49,797 bases of DNA from an uncultured Acetobacteraceae bacterium (GTDB lineage Bacteria; Pseudomonadota; Alphaproteobacteria; Acetobacterales; Acetobacteraceae). Positions 42,658 through 49,797 of the stretch are shown in pieces. A program made the translations under genes and the position numbers. A model generated the notes under the pieces. It saw only the letters and a program-made list of their open reading frames with translations, made no database searches and had not been told where the DNA came from. Numbering within the stretch: the stretch's first letter is position 1; each line of letters starts with the position of its first letter. The stretch covers positions 1-49,797 of the forward strand of contig CALMVI010000024.1 in the NCBI GenBank assembly GCA_937873095.1, given 5' to 3'.

Positions 42658-43065
42658 ATGGACCTTTCTCAAGCGCTCAGCATTTCTGCCGCCGGGATGG
42701 ACGCGCAAACGCAGCGTCTTCGCGTGATCGCAGAAAACCTCGCCAATCAGGACAGCACCGGCTCGTTCCCGGGTGCCACCCCCTACCGGCGCAAAAGTGC
42801 GGTGTTCGAAGCGGCACTCGATCAGTCGACTGGCGCCGAGGCCGTGCGCGTCAAGGCGATCATCCCGGACGCGAGCCCGTTTCCGCAGAAATACGACCCG
42901 TCCAACCCCGCAGCCGATCCGACCGGCTACGTGCGCATGCCCAACGTGAACAGTTTCGTCGAAATGATGGACATGCGGGAAGCGGAACGGAGCTACAGCG
43001 CCAACCTCAACGTCATGCAGGCATCCCGCTCCATGCTTACCCGTGTGATCGACCTGCTCAAATGA
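42658..43065 (+). CDS. flgC: Flagellar proximal rod protein FlgC
   Basis: The protein has 135 residues. It has the SAAGMDAQTQRLRVIAENLA start, the YRRKSAVFEA region, and the C-terminal rod signature NSFVEMMDMREAERSYSANL with the final helix to DLLK, typical of FlgC. It starts 3 nt after the flgB stop and overlaps fliE by ATGA. Confidence 0.95.
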   Translation: MDLSQALSISAAGMDAQTQRLRVIAENLANQDSTGSFPGATPYRRKSAVFEAALDQSTGAEAVRVKAIIPDASPFPQKYDPSNPAADPTGYVRMPNVNSFVEMMDMREAERSYSANLNVMQASRSMLTRVIDLLK

Positions 43066-43367
43066 CGATGCCAGCTTTGCACGCCGTCCAGGCGCTGTCC
43101 GCCTACCGCGCCGTCGACTCTGCCGCTCCGGAGGCGGCCTCGGCCGGAGGCGCCGATTTCGCGAGCATGCTCTCCAGCAGCTTGGGCAGTGCGGTCGACA
43201 CCGGCCGCCAGGCTGAGGCGCAGGCGATGTCGGCAATCGGCGGCGGCGGCGACCTGACATCGGTCGTCACCGCCGTTTCCCGGGCCGAGCTTGCCTTGCA
43301 GACCACCGTTGCCGTTCGCGACCGCGTACTGCAGGCCTACCAGGACATCATCAAGATGCCGATCTGA
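43062..43367 (+). CDS. fliE: Flagellar hook-basal body protein FliE
   Basis: The protein has 101 residues. The C-terminal helix AVSRAELALQTTVAVRDRVLQAYQ with DIIKMPI is the FliE signature. FliE connects the MS ring/export gate to the rod. The ATG overlaps the flgC stop. A second ATG two codons later (43068) could be used. Confidence 0.93.
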   Translation: MTMPALHAVQALSAYRAVDSAAPEAASAGGADFASMLSSSLGSAVDTGRQAEAQAMSAIGGGGDLTSVVTAVSRAELALQTTVAVRDRVLQAYQDIIKMPI

Positions 43368-43379
43368 CGGGGCCGGGGC

Positions 43380-43652
43380 ATGCAGGAACTCGACGTTGCG
43401 GCAATATTGCACGGCGGCATGCTGGCGGCGCTCAAGATGTGTGCGCCGCTGCTTCTGGCGGCTTTGGCGGCAGGCCTGGCAATCGCCATCGTCCAGGCTG
43501 TCACGCAGATCAGCGACTCCACCATCTCCTATTTGCCCAAGCTGGTGGCGACCGGTGTTTCGGCCTGGGTAGCCGGTCCGTTCCTGTTCCATGTGCTTGC
43601 CGACTACATGCATGACATGGCCGACAAGATCGTGGCAGTCGGCGGACAATAG
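43380..43652 (+). CDS. fliQ: Flagellar export gate protein FliQ
   Basis: The protein has 90 residues and two membrane helices, the FliQ size and topology. Family segments are LKMCAPLLLAALAAGLAIAI, QAVTQISDSTISYLPKL and FLFHVLADYMHDM. It follows fliE by 12 nt and precedes fliR by 4 nt, the standard gate order. Confidence 0.94.
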   Translation: MQELDVAAILHGGMLAALKMCAPLLLAALAAGLAIAIVQAVTQISDSTISYLPKLVATGVSAWVAGPFLFHVLADYMHDMADKIVAVGGQ

Positions 43653-43656
43653 AGCC

Positions 43657-44442
43657 ATGCCAGCGGCGGCCGGTGCGGCAGGAATTTCGCACGAACTCCT
43701 CGCCCTGGCGTTCACGTTCATGCTCGTGCTCTGTCGCAGTGCCGCTGCTGTCATGCTGCTTCCCGCCTTGGGGGAGAGCGAGCCGCCGGTAATGCTGCGT
43801 GCCGGATTGGCGGTGGGTCTGGCGGCGCTGCTGGTTCCTGTCGTGTCGGCATCCATTCCGCAGGAGCCTGCGAGTTTTCTGAGGCTTGCGGGAATGGTGG
43901 CGGTCGAACTGCTGGCCGGCGGGCTGATCGGGTGGCTTGCGCGCCTGCTCGTCCTGGCATTGCCGGCAGCCGGCCAGGTCGTATCCTTGATGATCGGTCA
44001 ATCGAGCGTGCTGCAGCCCGATGCGCTGCTGGGCGCGCAGTCGGCGGTGTTCGGCAAGCTGTTCAGCATGCTGGCACCCGTCCTCGTCCTGTCCACCGGG
44101 TTGTACGCCTTGCCGCTGAGTGCGCTGTCCGACAGCTACGCGGTGTTTCCGGCTGGCGGCGGCATCTCCTCCGGCGACCTCGCGGAGACAGCGGTCAAGG
44201 CGGTGGGAGGCAGCTTCGCCCTGGCGCTTCGCCTGGCATCGCCTTTCGTGCTGTTGTCCGTCGTCTGGCAGGTCGCCTTGGGTCTGCTGTCCCGGCTGGT
44301 TCCGCAGATACAGGTCTATTTTCTAGCGCTGCCCGGACAGGTTTTGGGCGGGCTGCTGCTGGCCGCCCTGTTGAGTGCTGCAATCGTGCATGCGTGGCTG
44401 ACCGCCGTCGGCGACGGCTTTGCGCATCTGCCCGGGCTGTGA
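43657..44442 (+). CDS. fliR: Flagellar export gate protein FliR
   Basis: The protein has 261 residues and six or more membrane helices. Features include MLVLCRSAAAVMLLPALGE, the VSLMIGQSSVLQPDALLGAQ loop and VVWQVALGLLSRLVPQIQVY with LPGQVLGGLLL, typical of FliR. The ATG at 43657 was chosen over an upstream in-frame start at 43591 that would lie inside fliQ. Confidence 0.93.
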   Translation: MPAAAGAAGISHELLALAFTFMLVLCRSAAAVMLLPALGESEPPVMLRAGLAVGLAALLVPVVSASIPQEPASFLRLAGMVAVELLAGGLIGWLARLLVLALPAAGQVVSLMIGQSSVLQPDALLGAQSAVFGKLFSMLAPVLVLSTGLYALPLSALSDSYAVFPAGGGISSGDLAETAVKAVGGSFALALRLASPFVLLSVVWQVALGLLSRLVPQIQVYFLALPGQVLGGLLLAALLSAAIVHAWLTAVGDGFAHLPGL

Positions 44443-44498
44443 TCGAGCCGATGGCTGCGTTCATCTGCCCCGAACCGGTTCGGAGGTGACCGGACACC

Positions 44499-45536
44499 GT
44501 GTCTGAAGAGAAAACGCAAGCCCCGACCCAGCGCCGGATCGAAAAGGCGCGCCAGGACGGTGAGGTCGCCGTCTCGCGCGAACTGGCCATGCTGGCCAGC
44601 CTGTCTGCCGGATTGCTGACGGCCGTCATCCAGGGCGGCGACGGTTCGGCGGTCACCCATTGGTTCTCGGTCAGCCTCGAGCAGTCCCGCTTCGAGGGTG
44701 TGCAGACCTGGAGCGCAGCGCTCCGCGCCCTTATGCTCGCCACCTTGCCCACCGCGCTGGCGGCCATCGGCGGGTACGCTGCCGCGACGGCGCTGCAGAC
44801 AGGGTTTCTCCTGCGCGGATCGGCGCTGCAACCCGATCTGTCCCGCCTCAGCCCGCTGGCGGGGCTGAAGCGCATGTTCGGTCCGAACGCGCTGGTTCTG
44901 GTGGTCAAGGCCAGCGCCAAGCTTGCCCTGCTCGGCGGCTGTTTCTACCTGGCGCTCGAGCGGATCCTCCCCAGCCTGCCGCTCACGCCTTTTCAGGAGC
45001 CGCAGGGCCTCTACAGCCATATCACGCAGCAGGGCTGGCGCCTTGTCCTGTCCATATTCGGCGGACAGGCGGTGATCGCCGGCGCAGATCTGGCGTGGGA
45101 GCGTTTCAGCCACGCACGCAAGCTGCGCATGAGCTTCCAGGACGTTCGCGACGAACACAAGGAGAGCGAGGGCAACCCCCAGATCAAGCAGCGCCTGCGT
45201 CAGCTTGCTCGCGCCCGTAACGGCCGCCGCATGATGAAGAAAATCCCCAAGGCGGCGGTCATCATTACAAATCCGACCCACTACGCGGTAGCGCTGACCT
45301 ATGATCGCGGGTCACAGGGCGCCCCGCGAGTGGTCGCCAAGGGCGCCGACGAGGTGGCAGCCCGGATACGTGAGGCCGGACGTGAGCACCGCGTGCCGAT
45401 CGTTGCTAATCCGCCGCTTGCGCGGGCATTATACCGCGTCGAACTCGACACGGAGATTCCGGCGGAGCATTTCAAAGCGGTGGCCGAGATCATTGCCTAT
45501 ATCTGGCGCATGCGCGCCCAGGCTCTGCGCCGATGA
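44499..45536 (+). CDS. flhB: Flagellar export switch protein FlhB
   Basis: The protein has 345 residues. The N-terminus EEKTQAPTQRRIEKARQDGEV, four membrane helices and the conserved SFQDVRDEHKESEGNPQIK linker lead to the autocleavage motif NPTH at 258-261 (ITNPTHYAVALTYD), so substrate-specificity switching should work. The GTG start is used (44499). It overlaps the downstream kinase gene by ATGA. Confidence 0.95.
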   Translation: MSEEKTQAPTQRRIEKARQDGEVAVSRELAMLASLSAGLLTAVIQGGDGSAVTHWFSVSLEQSRFEGVQTWSAALRALMLATLPTALAAIGGYAAATALQTGFLLRGSALQPDLSRLSPLAGLKRMFGPNALVLVVKASAKLALLGGCFYLALERILPSLPLTPFQEPQGLYSHITQQGWRLVLSIFGGQAVIAGADLAWERFSHARKLRMSFQDVRDEHKESEGNPQIKQRLRQLARARNGRRMMKKIPKAAVIITNPTHYAVALTYDRGSQGAPRVVAKGADEVAARIREAGREHRVPIVANPPLARALYRVELDTEIPAEHFKAVAEIIAYIWRMRAQALRR

Positions 45537-47050
45537 GGCTGCCCGATCTGCTGTCGCGCGGCGTACAGGCGAGCGCCATCGCCGAATGCCTGTTCGACGA
45601 CGAAACAGACGGCGTCGCTCTGCTCGACACCCAGGGTTTCGTCCAGCGGGCCAATCAGCGCTTCGTCCAGCTGTCGGGCGCCGGCGAAGGCCAGCTCGCC
45701 TGGACTGCGCTGCCCCCGCAGAGCGCGACCAGGCTCGGCGATGCCTTGCGCGCGCATCGGCCGGAGACGGTGACGACGACCGTCATGCGCGGCAATGTGC
45801 GTCGAGTGCTGCGTCTGGCCTGCTTGGCCATCCCCGACCACGGCGCCCTGCTGCGCGTCAGCGATTACACCCATGAGCAGGATCTGGAGGAGCAGCTCTG
45901 CCAGTCGCAGCGGCTGCAAGCCGTGGGCGAACTGGCGGGCGGCATCGCGCACGACTTCAACAATCTGCTGACAGCCATCCTGGGCGCCACCGACGACCTG
46001 CGGACACGGTCCGACCGCCCGGCCGACCGCGACGATCTGACCCAGATACGCCAAAGCGCCGAACGCGGGGCGACCTTGGTGCGCCACCTGCTGGCGTTCA
46101 GCCGGCAGCAGACGCTGCAGCCGCGCGTCGTCGTGCTGAACGATGAGATCCGCCAGACATACGCATTGCTGCATCGCCTGATCGGGGCGCGCGTGGAACT
46201 CGAACTGCAGCTTGAGGAACCCAGCCGGCAGGTCCGCATCGACCCGACCCAGCTTTCCCAGGTGTTGATGAACCTCGCGGTCAACGCCCGCAACGCCATG
46301 CCGAACGGCGGCCGGCTCCTCATCTCGACCGGCCATCGGCTGATGTTGCATCCCGAGCCGTTCGGCGGCGAGCTTCTGCCGGCTGGCCGGTATGCAAGCC
46401 TCAGCGTGGCCGATACCGGCATGGGCATTCCGCCCGACGTTCTGCCGCGCATCTTCGAGCCGTTCTTCACCACCCGGCGCGACTCGGACGGCAACGGCCT
46501 GGGGCTCTCCACGGTCCACGGCATCATCAAGCAGTCGGGCGGCTACATGGCGGTGGAAACCACCCTGGGCCAGGGCACCCGGTTCGACATATTGCTGCCC
46601 AGGCATGAGGATCAGGCCGTGTGGCAGGCAGCGTCAGACCCCGCTCCGACCCGACCCGCGCGGCCGCCGGTCAGCCGCACGCTGCTGCTCGTCGATGACG
46701 AAGGTGCGGTGCGCCGGCTCGCCGAGCGCGTGCTTATCCGGTCCGGCTGGAACGTCGTGGCCGCTCCCAGCGCGGAGGACGCGCTCGAGCTGGTCGAGGG
46801 CGGCGGGCTTGGCGAGGCACTCGGCTGCGTCGTCTCCGACGTCATGATGCCGGGCATGGACGGTCCTGCCCTGGTCGGGCGCCTGCGCCGCATCTGGCCC
46901 AGCCTGCCGGCCGTGCTGATGTCGGGCTACTCGGACGCAAGCCTGCGCGAATCGCTGACCGCCTCGGACATCCGCTTCATCCCGAAGCCTTTCGCGATGT
47001 CGGACCTGACCCGCACGCTATCGGACATGCTGCACGAACCCGCCGGATGA
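45533..47050 (+). CDS. cckA: CckA-type hybrid histidine kinase lacking membrane segments
   Basis: The protein has 505 residues. One PAS-like domain (about 22-115, GVALLDTQGFVQRANQRF) leads into the dimerisation helix with phospho-acceptor His140 (ELAGGIAHDFNNLLTAILG, the CckA H-box), an ATPase domain (NLAVNARNAMPNGG, ADTGMGIP, IFEPFFTT, GNGLGLSTVHGII) and a receiver domain with Asp436 (SDVMMPGMDG) and Lys485. CckA feeds the ChpT-CtrA pathway, which controls cell cycle and flagella. Caulobacter CckA is about 690 residues with two membrane helices; none is seen here, so this form appears soluble or is a close paralogue. Confidence 0.85.
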   Translation: MRLPDLLSRGVQASAIAECLFDDETDGVALLDTQGFVQRANQRFVQLSGAGEGQLAWTALPPQSATRLGDALRAHRPETVTTTVMRGNVRRVLRLACLAIPDHGALLRVSDYTHEQDLEEQLCQSQRLQAVGELAGGIAHDFNNLLTAILGATDDLRTRSDRPADRDDLTQIRQSAERGATLVRHLLAFSRQQTLQPRVVVLNDEIRQTYALLHRLIGARVELELQLEEPSRQVRIDPTQLSQVLMNLAVNARNAMPNGGRLLISTGHRLMLHPEPFGGELLPAGRYASLSVADTGMGIPPDVLPRIFEPFFTTRRDSDGNGLGLSTVHGIIKQSGGYMAVETTLGQGTRFDILLPRHEDQAVWQAASDPAPTRPARPPVSRTLLLVDDEGAVRRLAERVLIRSGWNVVAAPSAEDALELVEGGGLGEALGCVVSDVMMPGMDGPALVGRLRRIWPSLPAVLMSGYSDASLRESLTASDIRFIPKPFAMSDLTRTLSDMLHEPAG

Positions 47051-47062
47051 GGCGCAGCACTC

Positions 47063-47077
47063 GAACTAAAAGTGAAC
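47063..47077 (+). promoter_or_regulatory. LexA (SOS) box before recA
   Basis: GAACTAAAAGTGAAC is an exact GAAC-N7-GAAC repeat, about 140 nt upstream of the recA start and 12 nt after the preceding stop. It is the same operator form as the imuA box, so one LexA regulon probably covers both. The -35/-10 elements cannot be placed with confidence. Confidence 0.9.
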
Positions 47078-47214
47078 AAAGCGCTTGTTGGACGGTCGCC
47101 GAGGGTTGCAGCTTTGTTCACATCCGTGACAGAGTGCGTGCAGAATGACGCGAAACTGAACGAAAACATTCGCGGCAAGGTTGAGCCGGTCGCAGCCGGG
47201 CAGGGAGCAGTCGA

Positions 47215-48241
<1,027 letters not shown>

Positions 48242-48255
<14 letters not shown>

Positions 48256-48730
48256 GCTTCAGGCGTCAGCGGTCGGCTTTCAGTCGTCAGAACAAGAGGA
48301 CATGCCTGCCGATTCAGGAGCGTCGCTGTCGGAGGCCGACCAGGTGCTGGTCGGGGCAGCCCGTGCGGTCATCACCCGCCATTACCGCCCGTTCTGGCAC
48401 ATGGTGGCCGCCGCCCTGCGCTCGCGTGACGGTCGTATCTGGACCGGCCTGCATCTCGGCGCCACCGTCGGCCGGATGCAGGTCTGCGCCGAAGCCATCG
48501 CCGTCGGCCGCGTGATCCTGGAGGGCGACGGGACCATCGAGTGCGCGGTGGCCGTGCGCCATCCCAAGGAGCACGAGGCGCTGCAGGACATCGCCGTCGT
48601 TCCCCCCTGCGGCGCCTGCCGCGAGATGCTCACCGACTTCGACCCGGGCGCAAACGTCATCGTTCCCGGCCCTTTCGGCCTGACGCGGGTGCCGCTCGCC
48701 TACCTGCTGCCACTTCCCTATCAGCGATAG
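48242..48730 (+). CDS. Cytidine-deaminase-like zinc enzyme
   Basis: The protein has 162 residues. The zinc motif is seen as CAE (82-84, Cys82 and catalytic Glu84) and PCGAC (122-126, Cys123 and Cys126), as in small homotetrameric cytidine deaminases and blasticidin-S deaminase relatives. The [12 protein letters not shown] stretch before CAE differs from the usual FHVGA-type, so the substrate may not be cytidine. The first ATG at 48242 overlaps the recA end by 14 nt and has AGGAGG close by; an ATG at 48302 is also possible. Confidence 0.78.
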
Positions 48731-48803
48731 CGGGCACAGTCGTATTGTACTTCACAGCCGCGTCATCCCGGAACGAACCCGAAACACCAGCGTTCACCCG
48801 ACC

Positions 48804-49115
48804 ATGAAAGACACACCCAAGACCAGCGAAGCGGACGAGCAGGCGAAGCCGTCGTCCGCGCACACCACCGGCCAGCCGCACAACCCCAAGCAGCACACCA
48901 GCGAGGCCGATGCCGAAAGCTTGCCCTCGAACGCGGAAAAGAACCCTGACGACTGGACGACCGGCGGGGAGACGATGACCGGCGCGCAGGCATCCTACCT
49001 GAAGACACTGTCGGAAGAGGCGGGCGAGCCGTTCGACGACACGCTCACCAAGGCGGAAGCGTCCAAGCAGATCGACGCCCTGCAGGCCAGGACGGGCCGG
49101 GGCCGCAATCACTGA
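48804..49115 (+). CDS. DUF3072 protein
   Basis: The protein has 103 residues. A disordered polar N-terminal half is followed by the DUF3072 core: NPDDWTTGGETMTGAQASYL, KTLSEEAGEPFDDTLTKAEA and SKQIDALQARTGRG. The core is a small helical domain of unknown function, frequent in soil alphaproteobacteria and actinobacteria. It lies 73 nt after the deaminase-like gene and is followed by a 340-nt repeat-rich gap. Confidence 0.87.
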   Translation: MKDTPKTSEADEQAKPSSAHTTGQPHNPKQHTSEADAESLPSNAEKNPDDWTTGGETMTGAQASYLKTLSEEAGEPFDDTLTKAEASKQIDALQARTGRGRNH

Positions 49116-49121
49116 TGCGGT

Positions 49122-49350
49122 GTTGAGAAGGCCAGGGGCTCTGAGGCGGTGAATGTATTGGCAGGAAAGCGGGGCTCTGCTCCGCACCCCGCCAAACGCC
49201 GGGCATTTGGATCCCGGTAATCTCACTTGTTTGCGGGTCCGGGGGCGCCCGCCCCCGGCGGGGTTTGGGGCAAAGCCCCAAGCTTAAACCTCTCTGCCTC
49301 CGGATCCCGCTAGGGCTTGAATCCCCAAGCCCCCAATTTCCACACAGCCG
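49122..49350. repeat. Inverted partial copy of the lipB element plus a second repeat
   Basis: The 49116-49457 gap has no gene. Its first part (49122-49290), read on the minus strand, closely follows 39459-39620: AAGCTTGGGGCT, the GCCGGGGGCGGGCGCCCCCGG hairpin region split over its two arms, GGATCCAAA, and AAGGCCAGG near the end. The outer TIR CTAGCAGGCTGC is absent, so this copy is truncated. The second part (49305-49340) resembles 22476-22511. Strong hairpins may also stop transcription. Confidence 0.75.
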
Positions 49351-49457
49351 CGGGTGGAACGCGTCCTGCATGGCTGCGTCCGCTTCGTGCGCTTGCCCGC
49401 CGCCCGCCGCGCGGGCACATCACGCCGCGCGGCGCGTGAGGGCTGGCAGGAGGGTTC

Positions 49458-49797
49458 GTGGCTAGGATCAAGGTGAAGACGCCGCTGGTGGAGCTCGACG
49501 GCGATGAAATGACCCGGATCATCTGGGGGTTCATCAAGGACAAGCTCATACTGCCCTACCTCGATGTCGACCTGAAATACTACGATCTCGGCATCGAGTA
49601 CCGCGACCAGACCGACGACCACGTCACCGTCGATGCCGCCAACGCCATCAAATTGTACGGCGTCGGCGTCAAATGCGCGACGATCACCCCTGACGAGGCG
49701 CGGGTGCGGGAGTTCGGGCTCAAGCGGATGTGGCGCAGCCCGAACGGCACCATCCGCAACATCCTCGACGGCACCATCTTCCGCGAGCCGATCATCT
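49458..49797 (+). CDS. icd: NADP-dependent isocitrate dehydrogenase, 3' end cut by window
   Basis: The frame is open to the window edge (113 residues seen). [20 protein letters not shown] begins the eukaryotic-like homodimeric NADP-IDH family, and [29 protein letters not shown] and [18 protein letters not shown] match its N-terminal domain with the substrate-binding Ser-Pro-Asn-Gly-Thr-Ile-Arg stretch. It oxidises isocitrate to 2-oxoglutarate in the TCA cycle. The start is GTG 49458, with AGGAGGG at 49448-49454. Confidence 0.95.
   Translation, partial: MARIKVKTPLVELDGDEMTRIIWGFIKDKLILPYLDVDLKYYDLGIEYRDQTDDHVTVDAANAIKLYGVGVKCATITPDEARVREFGLKRMWRSPNGTIRNILDGTIFREPII

Noticed and set aside
48770-48786. 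GAAC-N7-AAAC before the DUF3072 gene as an SOS box
   Set aside because: The second half-site is mismatched; two exact boxes in the window set a stricter standard.

Overview
The window is G+C-rich DNA, very probably from an alphaproteobacterium of the Rhodospirillales/Acetobacteraceae type. The placement is an inference from several things seen in the sequence: the order hemC-hemD-mitofilin-hemY, a CckA-type hybrid kinase next to flagellar export genes, an imuA-imuB-dnaE2 mutasome, and two alphaproteobacterial LexA boxes of the form GAAC-N7-GAAC (before imuA and before recA). Genes are tightly packed and many neighbours overlap by 1-14 nt (ATGA or GTGA junctions).

Layout. 1-4479: heme synthesis block (hemC, cut by the window edge; hemD; a mitofilin-like membrane coiled-coil protein; hemY). 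4496-8447: three overlapping genes, a HAD-UbiA fusion, a DprE1-like FAD oxidase and a GT87-like multi-spanning glycosyltransferase, which together look like a polyprenyl-phosphate-pentose synthesis and transfer module. 8505-19737: a respiratory supercluster. It encodes alternative complex III (pentaheme ActA, ActB, an ActC-ActD fusion, monoheme ActE, ActF), a small anchored protein of unknown function, and a caa3-type A2 heme-copper oxidase (subunits II, I, III, IV). Quinol oxidised by the ACIII would pass electrons through cytochrome c domains to the oxidase.

19804-25351: accessory and housekeeping genes (two SDRs, a DUF892 ferritin-like protein, a GFA-type protein, tRNA-Thr, a DegP-like protease). 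25408-26470: rlmB and tRNA-Tyr. 26496-31998: SOS-controlled translesion operon imuA-imuB-dnaE2, on the minus strand, with a LexA box directly before imuA. 32078-37775: transporters (AEC family, three MFS), a gpt-type phosphoribosyltransferase and a CsaA-like protein. 37888-40403: a Rhizobium etli AV-type asparaginase, a small membrane protein, a MITE-like element, lipB and tRNA-Leu.

40482-47050: flagellar export and rod genes. fliP, fliO and an unknown gene run on the minus strand, diverging from flgB-flgC-fliE-fliQ-fliR-flhB, which ends in a short, apparently soluble CckA-type kinase. 47063-49797: recA with a LexA box and a TTG start, a cytidine-deaminase-like gene, a DUF3072 protein, intergenic repeats, and the start of an NADP-isocitrate dehydrogenase gene.

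No CRISPR array, integrase, transposase or rRNA was seen. The non-coding features of most interest are a roughly 220-bp element with terminal inverted repeats that supplies the lipB stop codon, its inverted partial copy near 49.2 kb, and related hairpin-forming repeats near 22.5 and 25.1 kb.
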